Assembly: GCA_029959085.1 (NCBI GenBank)
Contig: JARWIR010000010.1
Coordinates: 19,489,001-19,553,000, forward strand
Length of the DNA: 64,000 nucleotides
Direction of reading: 5' to 3'
Source of the DNA: Nemophila menziesii
Lineage: Eukaryota > Streptophyta > Magnoliopsida > Boraginales > Hydrophyllaceae
Shown here: one piece after another, positions 1 to 10,465 of the stretch
Layout of the letters: each line of letters starts with the position of its first letter
Numbering within the stretch: position 1 is the stretch's first letter
Program-made: the position numbers and the translations under genes
Notes under the pieces: generated by a model
Seen by the model: the letters and a program-made list of their open reading frames with translations, nothing else
Database searches by the model: none
Told to the model about the DNA's origin: nothing

Positions 1-881
1 CTATTCCAGGCGGTCAATGTTTGGGTGGTCGCCTCCCGTTTTTGGATGACCACCTGAAGTGGTATGTCCTCAACTTGATCTCCCCACGCGTTGGTGATGA
101 TGGTTCTACAGTGTTCATGATTAAACCAGTTAGATTCAACCCTAAAATGTTTCATATGGCGTCTCTCATTTCCATGTGGGAGAAGAACAATAGGAGAATG
201 GTCAAAACCCGTAGCCAGTTGGATGTACGCTATAGCATTGGGGAAAACTTCAATCCATTTCGTTGAAGCAAAAGCTTTGTCAATTTTTTATTTGACTATG
301 TTGTTCACTGATCTCCTATTAGTCCATGTATAATAACTTCCATAAGTCAGTCATTTGGTTAGCATATTATTAGCAATTAATAGATTGAGATTTAAGATGT
401 GCTGTTGGTTGGGAGGAGATTTGCTAAGTCTCTCACTCCCATTTGAGATGTCATTAAAGTCTCCTATAAAGATAACAGGATCAGCATGTAGTGATCTCCA
501 CTGCGTGAGTTGATTGTATAAAATTTTACATTCACTATAAGAATTAGGAGCGTTCAATAAATCATACTAATACGATAAAACATTATCTTTAATAAAAACA
601 ATATTAAAAGACGGGCCATAGTTCAAAATAGTAAGAGTAAAACTAGAGTTCTAAACCAACAAACCCCCCCCCCCCCAAGAGTGGTCCAAACTACCTTGGG
701 GTTTCACCACAAAAAAGTTATCAAAATTTAAGTTCCTCGCAAATAGTGGAGCATCCACCTTCATTAGCATTGTTTCAAAAAAAGTAGGCCACAATAGGTC
801 TATGTTCAGCCACCATAACTTTCAAAACCTTGACTGTCAAGGGGCCCTAATCCCCTGACAGTTCCAGAAGATGGTAATCAT
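1..881 (-). pseudogene. LINE ORF2, endonuclease domain (degenerate, 3' part outside window)
   Basis: The frame opens with ATG at 881-879 and a stretch reading WNCQGIRAP, the usual start of a plant LINE endonuclease. A second recognisable block at 557-351 contains IGDFND, the conserved catalytic Asp/Asn motif. A third block (about 265-1) reads KIDKAFASTKW and then DHSPI, the C-terminal Asp-His motif of the domain. The blocks lie in different frames with stops between them. APE endonucleases nick target DNA to prime reverse transcription. This copy cannot do so because the frame is broken. The plus-strand frame at 21-266 is a shadow of this block. Confidence 0.7.
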
Positions 882-1504
882 TTCCGTTCCGCAGCCATCT
901 CCGAGTGGCTGCTACCTCGTCTACCCCTACCGCCTATTCTACCCCGTACACGAACTCTAACCCCAACCTTACTGATCCTCGAGTATTCCCTATAAAAGAT
1001 AGCCACGTCATTAGATTCAGAAGCACCTGTGTCTTCACCAACCTGTTCTTCCACACCAGGATGCTGAGTTTCACTGTTTTTAGTATTGTCATCTTCTTTA
1101 TCAGTTTCTGTTTCACCATTCTTAACACCATAAAGTTCTGCAAAATTGCTATTACTTATATCTTCTGTATTACCACCCATGTCAGCGCCTTTAACCCTCC
1201 CTTCTATATTCGCTTCCTGAGTTAAAGTACCCTCCTCAAGAGTAAGTTTCCTAAGGCGGTTTGCTTTAGAACTATACACTGTAGACTGTCTTCTTTTACG
1301 CTTATTAGCAACTTCTTGCCATTTCATATAATCATAACTATGATTCCCTGCACTAGAAGTATCTTGCCCTTTAAACCTGGCTCCCGTGCTTTCACCTCTA
1401 TTCTCTGTGAGCTTAAGAGTAGAAATAGTTCTGGAATCCTCATTGTTCTTCACAATCTCCTTATCTGGTTGATTTTTATCCATCTCATCATCACTTACGA
1501 ACAA
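878..1504 (-). pseudogene. LINE ORF1-like protein, 3' part
   Basis: An open stretch of 208 codons, charged and low in complexity, ends in an Arg/Gly-rich tail (VRVRVRGRIGGRGRRG). Such a tail is compatible with nucleic-acid binding. The same frame continues upstream to about 1620 but is broken by TAG and TAA, so the true start is lost. It lies directly upstream of the endonuclease frame: its TGA (880-878) overlaps the ATG at 881-879. Position and composition suggest the ORF1 (gag-like) protein of a plant L1 element. I see no complete zinc knuckle. Confidence 0.5.
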
Positions 1505-1980
1505 AGTTTAAACAGCTTGTTGAGTAAAATATACATGTCTAGTAGCCTACGCCAACACATCATGTAAAGTTGCCCTTTTTCTGCCACATCTATCACCCCA
1601 TGTCATGGTCAACCCCCGTGTCTAAGCTATCACCTGCATATATTTTTCGGAACGAGTCCCCCTATCATTACCCCCTTTAGTTCTTAATTCCCGATCCCTT
1701 CCTTCAGATTGTGGTGGAGGAGATCTGTCTTTCTGTCTATCACAAGTATAAGACTTGATGTGAGAGCTAAACACATTACCATTTGATATAGTTGTAATTG
1801 CAAATATCAATAAGAGAAAAACAAAATTATAATATACGACAATACATATACAAACCAGAACACACAAGCATTAAATAAAGTGAAATTCTCCTTTTCAGAT
1901 AATTGATGATCACCAACTCTAAGGTTTTACACTCGTGTCTCTTTCAGGTTCAGGTTCTTGCTTCTGTATAGGTTCAACTT

Positions 1981-2259
1981 TTAACAACTGAATTTACATG
2001 ATTTTTGGACATGCCAAATATTTATAAAATCACCATCATCATTTGCTAACTCTAATTGTGAATCGAATTGATATTTAAGATCCACATCATCATTTCCTTT
2101 GCTTAAAAAGTCAATCTGATCAACACCATTAGAGATGGAGATTTCTGATGAAACTACCATATTTACATCTTCGATTATAGTATCTACTTTATCAAGTGGC
2201 TCATCCACAGATTCAATAATATTATATGTTGCTTCATCACCATTTGTATGATATTTCAC
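1981..2259 (-). pseudogene. Acidic protein of unknown function, last exon, frameshifted copy
   Basis: I do not recognise the family. The frame is rich in Asp and Glu (DEPLDKVDTIIEDVNMVV) and has a counterpart at 50173-50469. An AG acceptor (minus strand, near 2275) precedes it, and an exon-like stretch with a GT donor lies near 2380, so it may be the final exon of a spliced gene. A single-base deletion relative to copy 2, in the codons after KSCK, shifts the frame into an early stop. Copy 2 keeps that frame but has its own nonsense codon a little further on. Each copy therefore has a different lesion. Confidence 0.45.
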
Positions 2260-2574
2260 CTTTTTTTCTTGTGTCTAAGTTTTTTCTATCTTTTCTTATC
2301 TAACTTAGCTTGATTGCACATAAATAAAGTCAATAATATTTTATTTCGCTTATGAAATGTGTTATATTTACCTCTTTTCAGGAGTATCTTCTTCCTCCAC
2401 AAGCAAATTTTGGCATTCTTAAAGCATCTGCATCTTTGTGAGCAAACCATGCTTTCACCTAAGAATAACAAACATGTAATTTCTATAAATAGATCACCCA
2501 AAAAAGGATTTATTAATCGAGTAAATATATACCAATTTCTGTTAAAAAACAGGCTAAAACAAGTAGCTAAGTTC

Positions 2575-2960
2575 AACTTTTTTAGTTGTGGGAATTTTCC
2601 CGAAACTAGATTTTTTGAGTTTTGGAATTTTCCCGAAACTTAATTTTTTCAGTTTTGAGAATTTTCCCGAAAATCAAATTGTTTTTTTAAAAAATAGTTT
2701 TTTCTGATATATAATTGTTTGGAACTAACATTATAACTCAACTTTTTGAGTTTTGAGAATTCTCCCGAAACTTAAATTATCTTTTTTTTTCAAAAAAAAA
2801 TCTTATTCTGATGTATAATTGTTTCGAACTAACATTATTTCCATAACTCAATTTTTTTATTTTAGGAATTTTCCTCCCATAACTCAACTTTTTGAGTTTT
2901 AGGAATTTTTTCTGAACTCAACTCTTTGAGTTTTGAGAATTTCTCCTTAACTTGAACTGT
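2575..2960. repeat. Degenerate ~45-bp tandem repeats (ttttgagttttg/gaattttcccgaaac)
   Basis: Units combining TTTTGAGTTTTG with GAATTTTCCCGAAAC recur about three times in 2580-2680 and again, more diverged, near 2740-2770 and 2880-2950. GAGTT and AACTC half-sites let units pair as hairpins. The copy at 50785-51200 has one more unit in its first block. Confidence 0.75.
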
Positions 2961-3438
2961 ATTAGTTTAAAAAAAATCTGTATTATGTATTTAGAATAAT
3001 TATTGACCCGTTTTATGATATATTTGTATATTTTCTTGACATATCCATTTTAATTATTTTGTTGCCGTTAAATGGAAGCAAACTCAAGATCTCTTAAAGA
3101 GGGTAGAAAAGATAGTTCTTTTACGAGATACTACACAAGGCTGCACTAGTTTACTGGGCAAAAACCCTACATAATATTAGATTAAATAAAGGGTAGTTAA
3201 TAATTTAATATGTAAATAGTATTTAATGTATAATTATTCATTTTTTAATATTTATTAGAATAATTGTTTTATTTCAGATATGAAAATGAGTTTGAATTTA
3301 AAATAACTCCATGTATAAATAGTTAAACCTTACCGCTATGGATAAAGATAAACTTACATTATATTAATGTATTGTTTAGATTCAGATTTTTAGAAGAAAA
3401 AAAAGAAATAATAGGAATAATTTTTTCTTTTCTTTGTT

Positions 3439-3441
<3 letters not shown>

Positions 3442-3490
<49 letters not shown>
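3442..3490. repeat. (AT)n microsatellite, n about 24
   Basis: An uninterrupted AT dinucleotide tract. The paralogous site near 51695-51706 has only about five AT repeats followed by a T run, so the tract expanded or contracted after the duplication. Confidence 0.95.
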
Positions 3491-3494
<4 letters not shown>

Positions 3495-3926
3495 GAAAAT
3501 AATTCAATGGATTGCAGAGTTCTTTGATTTCTTTTAAAATGTAATATATTTAATCCTCCTATTTTGAAGTCATTTAAAAAAGTGATTACTTTTTAAAATG
3601 TCACAAGTAACTTTATAATTTTAATGTATAATATTTTTACATAACATAAAAAAGGTATAAAATATTTTTATGTAAAATAATCATTTTCTTTCCTTTAATA
3701 ATGTGAATCCAAACAAGTGATTTCTTAAACCAAACACGATTATCACTTTTTTTATTAATATTTTTATAATCTAAACACGATTATCATTTTTTTTAATATT
3801 TTTATGTTTCTACCATTTCCTTTCCTTTGATAAGTTGTATCCCAACAATGCATAAGTGTTAATAGTATGCTAATATACAAGCCCATTTAATTTTGCAAAA
3901 AATGAGTTTTCAATGAACCTATAACC

Positions 3927-4173
3927 TGTTGAAACAATATGTAAAAAAAACTAGTTTATGAGCGACTATATGGAGATAAGAAGAGTATATTATTATACAT
4001 GAATTTCCATCTTACTTTGAGGGAATGTACAAGCCTTTATATAGAGACTTATGAGACTATCCAACTACCCTACTAATTACATAATAAGTAGGATGTTACA
4101 AGGGATAAATGTGAAGGTTACAAAGGCTCTCCACTACTCTAGAATAATACCCACATTATAATATTTCATAACA
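3927..4173 (-). repeat. LTR (3' LTR of minus-strand retrotransposon)
   Basis: 247 bp, TG...CA ends. It aligns over its whole length with 12410-12648 plus 21918-21925, differing at a handful of positions, which points to a fairly recent insertion. Confidence 0.9.
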
Positions 4174-4185
4174 CTCCCTCTTGGG
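4174..4185 (-). promoter_or_regulatory. Polypurine tract of the minus-strand retrotransposon
   Basis: On the minus strand the sequence reads CCCAAGAGGGAG immediately before the LTR. This is the expected place and composition for the primer of plus-strand DNA synthesis. Confidence 0.7.
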
Positions 4186-4211
4186 TATTATTTCAAATAC
4201 GCATATGATGT

Positions 4212-4548
4212 TGCCTCGTTAAAAACCTCGCTAGTAAAACCCAATGGGAAAAAAACTAGTCTGGGGAAAAGAGTGCAACGCGTATGAATATCCCTCTGAA
4301 TGTGTGGATAAAGTACCTTGATCATTAGTATTATCGACTTGTCTCATGAAATGGAAGTATCTTTGCATAAAATTATCAAGTGCAGCCATAAATTATATTG
4401 ACATGATATTCATATTGGGCTTTTCTTGTGAACTTAAATTTGACCAAGTCGAGTTGAATATCCACCAAATTTTTACTGATATGCCTCGTTAAAACCTTAC
4501 CAAGAAAACCCTATGGGACAAAAACCGAGTGAAGGAAAAGAGTACATA
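4212..4548 (-). repeat. Two of three GCCTCGTTAAAAACC...ATGGGA repeats (third at 6086-6160)
   Basis: Blocks of about 65-75 bp at 4212-4285, 4483-4548 and 6086-6160 share the pattern CCTCGTTAAAA, then AAAACCC, TGGGA and AAAGAGTG. The last two blocks are separated only by the solo LTR insertion and some element DNA. They lie just inside the 3' end of the minus-strand element. Confidence 0.75.
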
Positions 4549-4554
4549 ATCGTT

Positions 4555-6063
4555 TGGTGTCGCCTAAGGTGTGATAAAATAATGATATAAATAATTGCAA
4601 ATAAACACCCTAAGCTGAGCACGGTTCTGCAAGTATACAGATCGTATGCAAGTTTTAATGAATAAATAGAATTCGTTCCTCAGGGACTACGAAGGTTAAG
4701 AAAACATATGCAAATATTCAAGTGCAACTAATTAAGCTAGAATAATAATACGCAAGGGTAAAGAAGAGAAAGATAGATTTTTATTTGATTTTCAATAAAG
4801 GAAAATTAAACTAATAAACTAAAGACAGAAAATAAATAAAAGAAAAGAAGATAGTATGAAAGTTTAGCTTGAGTAAATAGCATGTAATCCCCACTAGTTT
4901 TGCCGTTCTAAACATTTCAGGGTGAATTATGTAGTATTTCAATAATCGATTCCAATTGCGCTAGGTAGTTTAAATAGGGATTACCTGTGTCAATAAGGAG
5001 TTCTAAGCAAACTATTCCTGCAATTGGTTAAATAGCAATACACTAAACCATGGTGATCTAGTTAGGTTGATTTGTCAGATCTAAACCTTATTCTAGACGT
5101 TATGTGCTAATCATATAATTAAACACCGTTGTCAATGGTGACCTAAATACTATTATGGTAATTCTATATGGCTGCAGTCCACAAGAACACAAAATATAAA
5201 CCCAAACACATAAACAGTGAATAAAAACAATAATTCAATTTAAAACATAAAATTCCCAAATTATATAGATGTCAATCAAAACTAGGGTTCATACATATAT
5301 GCTGAAACTCAAGCTAAATAGAATTTAGTTCATACTAAGAAAAGAGAAGAAAAGAATTACAGAATTAAAGGTTGAAGGAGACATAATTGATGCACAGCTC
5401 CTTCCAGACTTCTCTTCTTGTGTTATACCTTCTTCCTGACCTTAAGGTTTGGTCAAGGATGATTTTCTAATGTTAAGAGGCTGTATTTATAGTGTATAGG
5501 TTGACCTAATTCGTTTTCTTGAAGGAAAAGGTAAGTAGTGGACTCCTAACCCAACTCAAATTCGTAGCCCAAAAATATGGAATCAGCCCCGTTTTTGTTT
5601 TGCTCCTAGCAGCTTCAATACTCATCCGATTGACGCGTATGAGTAGTCGAAATTCATCGTCTCGGAAAGATCTTTAACTTTACTCTTGACCGTTTCTCCA
5701 TATTTCTCACTGATTTTGATATATAAGCTGATTTGTGGTCGTAGGTGCAGGAATTCAGATTTAAGGCAGTTTTTCCTTTTCCATACTTTTATCTTTTACT
5801 TCCTTATCTTCAATTTCCATGTTTATCTCTTTCCTTTAGCTCTTAGACTTTGACTTGGACTCTAATTAATTACCATATATCTCTAAACCTTCACACTAAA
5901 TAAATAATTAAACCCAATATGCTCTAAAAATAATAAATAATCAATTCAAGACACAAAATAGGAAAGTGTACTAAATCATGAGAAAATCGACCTATAAACT
6001 AATAAATAAAAATAAAATGATGTCTCCAAGATAGATTAAATCATCACAAATAGAGAGGCATCA
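4555..6063 (-). mobile_element. Solo LTR of gypsy family G1
   Basis: A 1509-bp LTR flanked by the perfect 5-bp target duplication tcgtt (4550-4554 and 6064-6068). On the minus strand it starts TGATG and ends CACCA. It matches the 3' LTR of the G1 copy at 42298-43766 along its length. A solo LTR with an intact duplication is the usual footprint of recombination between the two LTRs of a full element. Confidence 0.92.
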
Positions 6064-6068
6064 TCGTT

Positions 6069-7165
6069 ATCAATACGCTTTTAATTTTCCTCGTTAAAAA
6101 CATTGTCAGGAAAACCTTGTGGGAAAAAACTTTGACGAAGGAATAAAGAGTGTAATACGTGTGTTCTCCCCCTCATGTAAACGTATATGTGATGATATTC
6201 AATTTCGAATATAATCTCGATATTCAGTATCTTACACATTTTTGTAATTGTAACTATAATTTCAACTTAAACAATATATGAAGTCATATCGTCATATAAC
6301 ACTGGAATGATCCACAAACACAATCATGTGTAATTTAGATTAATAAATATTCATGTACGTAATCATAAATAAACACATATTCTACTTATGAAATATAAAA
6401 CAAATATATGGCAAATTACATGAAAATATATAAGACAATTAAAGGTTAATACAAATATCATTCTAATATATCCCGAGATTTATGTATACGCGTTTTTAGT
6501 CTTCTAAAGACTTTCATGCCATTTTTCCGTATCACACGATACATATTGGTAAATTTATTTTACCATAAGACGCACATGGAGTCCTATATTAAACTTTCAG
6601 GCAAATATTATCCACCAAAAAATTTACTTCATATATTCATATTGATCGTGTGAGTATGATTATGCCTGACTGCATCTTATTATATCGCTCAATTAATTTT
6701 TCTAGACGACATCATAGAATAGACTTCGATTCAAGATCCTCGTTTTCATTTAGTAACTTTTACATGATCAATTACACATATTATTCGATCATGATCAAGT
6801 TGTTTTTTGATTCCATATATTTCTGTAGTATTATAATTGAATGAGATACTTTTATCTCAATTTCTCAATACTGAGAAAATATTCAGGTACCTGGTACTCT
6901 TTTTAGAGTACTATGCTTTAGTTATATTTTCTACATTATCTCATGATAATTTTAAAAGTGCCAACTTGCTCATACTGCTCAATTTTATGATATTTTGGAA
7001 CCGACGGGTCGACCACACTTTACGCGCTGCAATGTATTTTTTTCAAAGGAAACTAATTTGAGCATTATGATATTTTCAAGTGGAATACGTGACTTAGTCA
7101 TTTATGAATGTGTTTTATTATTACACTGAGCTCATAACTTATTTGCGAGGATGAAGTTGCATCTT
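6069..7165 (-). other. AT-rich internal DNA of the minus-strand retrotransposon, no gene seen
   Basis: This holds the third GCCTCGTTAAAA-type block (6086-6160) and then about 1 kb of AT-rich sequence with only short, unconvincing frames (for example 6650-6844). It joins the truncated G1 copy at about 7165. Confidence 0.6.
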
Positions 7166-8648
7166 ATAAGAATAGAACACAATGAATGATCTTAGAGCAT
7201 AGTACCTAAAAAGTCTCATGTAGTAATGCTCAAGACATAATGCACAAGTATGATCAATATACACGTAATCAACAATCCATAGATTCAAGTCAAGATTAAT
7301 TTCGCAATGCCAGAAGGAGAGGTCTTAACTTAGTTCGTGCTAATGGCTATAGGTTGTTCATAGGTCCTAATATAGAATCCAATGGTCCACTTACCTACTA
7401 CCTAATAGCTCAATTGTTTCTCCACCAAGTAGTTAGAAATCCTAAGGTCTTTAGTTATAACGTGGCTTAGGGACGGTGTGGTATATTTGGATAAACGAAA
7501 AGTGAGCTTTTGGCTCTCTCCTCACATTCCATCAACGAATCGCCCTAGAGCTTGAGTTTTCACTCGAAGATGTTCTCACTCAACCCAATTTATTGATGCT
7601 TTTGATGTGCATCCCCAATTATTCCCAAACAAAACCTTTTTCATGATGATATACAAAATCCACTTTGCCGGTCCGAATATATATTCTTTTCACATCAATT
7701 TTTTTCTTTTGTATAGCTATGACTCTCTTTTTAATGTTCGAGATATCACGCTTTTTTTTCATATATATATTTTTCCTTTTATGCCCTTGTTGGAAATTTT
7801 AGCTCGTAGCTTCTTTTTCATTCACTATTACCCCACCAAAGGGTTACAATATTAACTTTTTCATCATCAATAAATTCACAATTACAATTCCCAAATCCCA
7901 ATGTTCCCTAATGATGAAACTCACCACCCCAAACTCAAGCTCTAAAAACGACTTGTCTCAAGTTTTGCGATTCGAGTGCGGGTTATATAGATAAGTCCAA
8001 CAAACTAAGGGTATGGATTATAATGTGGTTAAATAAAAAGATTTAGAAAGGCTCAGAGGGGCTAAGACGGATAAATAATAACAATAATCAAATAAAAGGG
8101 TGAGAAGGTATAAAAGGCTTCAAGTGGCTTCAATATAAAAGAACTGCCTTATTCATCTTTCTAACTACCGGATTTTGTTACTTTTTCACTAATAGTTTAT
8201 AGATAAGCGGGTTTTCAACTAATTTCAAACCTCGCGTTCTACATACTAAATAACTCTCCCTAAGTTTCAACGTAACTTCTTAGCATTGCTCATTAACTTT
8301 TCTATCTTTTATTTCCTGTTTTTGTACATGCATACTAACCATAGTTGTAACATCTTTGAAAAACATACTACTTACTTTCATTGACCCAATTAAATCATGC
8401 TCAACAGGTACATTCAACATATTCTATGCCTATTCCAACCTAAAAAAATTTAAATTTTATGAAAAAACAAAAAGGAAGATGAGGACAACGAATTCCCACC
8501 CCAACTCAAAAATGAGCCGTGTCCCCACGAATCGAAAAAGACTCAAGAAAAATAAAATTTAAAATTAGCATACATATTGCACATAAAGAAATGGTAGGGA
8601 AGAAAGAAAACATACTCTTCGAGGCTATTACCTCGCCTTATCGACGTC

Positions 8649-8861
8649 CTAGATAGGATTTGCTGGATTTTCCTTTAACTGCTCACGGAGAGTTATGATG
8701 TACTCCTTTTCTTCTTTTGAAAGTTGCGTAATTACTCTCAAAACTTTAACGATCCAAGCATTGTCAATATTGTTACTCGTCTTAAACTCACGTGTTTCAT
8801 CTTCACCCAACTTCTTATTCAATTTCCGATTAAGACACGTGATCATAGTAGGATATTGCAT
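8649..8861 (-). CDS. Small conserved frame of gypsy G1, unknown role
   Basis: 70 codons, with a recognisable counterpart at 40536-40757 in the second G1 copy; both share NNIDNAWI and VLRVITQLSKEE. Similar conservation in two independently inserted copies suggests it was coding in the parent element, perhaps as part of a larger protein. I do not recognise a domain. The true start is uncertain because the frame may join the block at 9223-9008. Confidence 0.4.
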   Translation of the reverse strand: MQYPTMITCLNRKLNKKLGEDETREFKTSNNIDNAWIVKVLRVITQLSKEEKEYIITLREQLKENPANPI

Positions 8862-9007
8862 TAAATAACGACATGGGAGAGATCGAAAATCGTATCACCT
8901 CCTCATAGATCAACTGTGCCACATCCTCTTCTTCTCACAAAATACAATTCACAAAGATAGCATTTTTAGAACGTCTTACCATAAACGTAGACCAACCCAA
9001 TCTTTAT

Positions 9008-9223
9008 TTAATCTCCAAGAATCGTTTTGTATTCTCCTTTATCAACTTCTTCTTCAAATACTTTCTCATAAGCAAAAGGTAGTTCCTTTAATTGTTTCTT
9101 TGGAGAAACTATCATGGCCATTGAAGCTTTCTCTTTTTCTTCGCGTGTAGGGTCTTTGATTTGTAGAGGTTGTGTTGTCTTCTTCACTAAAGCTGGAACC
9201 TTTTTACCCATTGAATCAAACAC
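9008..9223 (-). CDS. Small conserved frame of gypsy G1, Lys/Glu-rich
   Basis: 71 codons containing SMAMIVSPKKQLKELPFAYE. The counterpart in copy 2 lies at about 40160-40430 but is shifted in frame at its beginning. Highly charged and probably unstructured in part. No known domain is recognised. Confidence 0.35.
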   Translation of the reverse strand: MFDSMGKKVPALVKKTTQPLQIKDPTREEKEKASMAMIVSPKKQLKELPFAYEKVFEEEVDKGEYKTILGD

Positions 9224-9809
9224 AGCTAGCTAACCTCTCTTCTCTTGACCTGTTTTACCCTTTGTATGGAACTAGAACTTTTCTCACTTGATTTCTTCTC
9301 AATTAAATCCAATACCTTGCTTTTCTTCATCTCCCTTACAGTAGATAATGTTTATGTCCTCTCAATCATCTCAATTGACCCCCAACTCAAAGCTTTAATA
9401 ACTCTTGAAATTTTGAAACTCTTGATTATTGGTTGTACAAGCTTTATTTGGGTTAGGAAAGGTGTTTTGATGATGATTCTCTATATGGGTAAGATGATTT
9501 CTTCATGGATTGGTATGGATTTAAGAAATTGTAGGATGAATTTCTGAAATTTAATCTTTTGATTCTTGGTTTCAAGGTGTTTTGGTAAGATATGGGTGGT
9601 TGAATCTTCTTTGTAATGATGTGGAGAAAGGATTGGATGTGTTTTTATGGTGTTGGGTAGTGTTTTGATGATTAGGGAAGGTTTGATGAAGCTTCCATGG
9701 AGTTGGAAGAGGTTTGGGGAAGAAGGAGAAGCTTAAGGATTAAATATTTCAGAATAATACCAATCCTCCTTCTTTTATAACCTAAAAACGAAGCTTATTT
9801 CTCTCTCCA

Positions 9810-10040
9810 GCGGCGCTGTGCGGTGTACTGGAGATGAAGCTCTTGAAATTTCGAGTTACGACAAATAACGCGTGTCCTTACCCCGTGGCCACGGGTTTTT
9901 GATCTTACGGTATACCGGAGGTCTGGTCCGGTATACCGGAGCTGAACTTCTGATTTTTTTCTTCTCGGCCAAAAACCCGAGTCTTACCCCGTGGGCACGT
10001 GTTTTCTGCTCTCCGGTGTACCGGAGGTATGGCCTATATT
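9810..10040. repeat. Palindrome-rich block of gypsy G1 (CCGGTATACCGG family)
   Basis: Near-palindromic sites of the type CGGTATACCGG occur at about 9910, 9930 and 10013, with a related CGGTGTACTGG at 9820. They are interleaved with a second motif, CCCCGTGGGCACG. The same arrangement recurs at 39340-39575 in copy 2. Confidence 0.7.
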
Positions 10041-10465
10041 TTCCAAAAAAAATCGTTTTTTATTTTATCTCCAAATCAGTTTTTCTCCACTCCATTGGAT
10101 AGATCTCGAAAAAATATGCGATTTAGACTCGAGAAGAAGTGAAATCCGATACCCGAGCGTAGAGTTATGCCAGTTCGAAGTTTTTGTTAAATTTCTCGCG
10201 CTGATAGGTGCGGTGTACCACAAAAAGCTTCTGTACAGCCCTTTTTAACTCCGGAAATTTTCCATTTTTTCACCCCAAACTCGAACCCTTGCATACCTAC
10301 ACACCAAAAACACTTATACCTTTCTTATTACTGCAATATGCACTAAAAAACGCATAAACTCACTAAAACGAACAAAAACATAAATACCTAAAAACATAAA
10401 AGAATGTGGGATGTCTCCCAAGAGTACTTTTGTTTAACGTCATTAAGTTTGACGTGTTACCTCGA

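Larger units (their letters stand above)
1..1742 (-). mobile_element. LINE (L1-like) non-LTR retrotransposon remnant, cut by window edge
   Basis: Read on the minus strand, the stretch holds an ORF1-like region (1504-878, with upstream sequence in the same frame to about 1620) followed by an APE-type endonuclease region running off the left edge. Homology with the duplicated copy at 49948 starts at about 1745, so the LINE ends near 1742. No reverse transcriptase is visible because the element continues beyond position 1. A run of 13 C (664-676), several stops and frame changes show that it is dead. Confidence 0.75.
1745..3926. repeat. Segmental duplication, segment A copy 1
   Basis: This sequence is collinear with 49948-52138, with only scattered substitutions and small indels. 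It contains the acidic reading frame at 1981-2259, a family of about 45-bp repeats and an AT microsatellite. Collinearity stops at 3926, where an LTR retrotransposon (3927-21925) is inserted, and resumes at 21926 as segment B. Copy 2 has the uninterrupted A-B junction near 52138. Confidence 0.9.

Noticed and set aside
21..266. Plus-strand frame of 81 codons
   Set aside because: The minus strand of the same bases carries a recognisable LINE endonuclease block (DHSPI motif), so this is a shadow.
664..676. Run of 13 C as a functional element
   Set aside because: Simple homopolymer inside a dead LINE; length is probably unreliable.
2286..2576. 96-codon minus-strand frame in segment A
   Set aside because: No family, not kept in copy 2. 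Part of it (about 2380-2450) may be an exon of the acidic gene in another frame.
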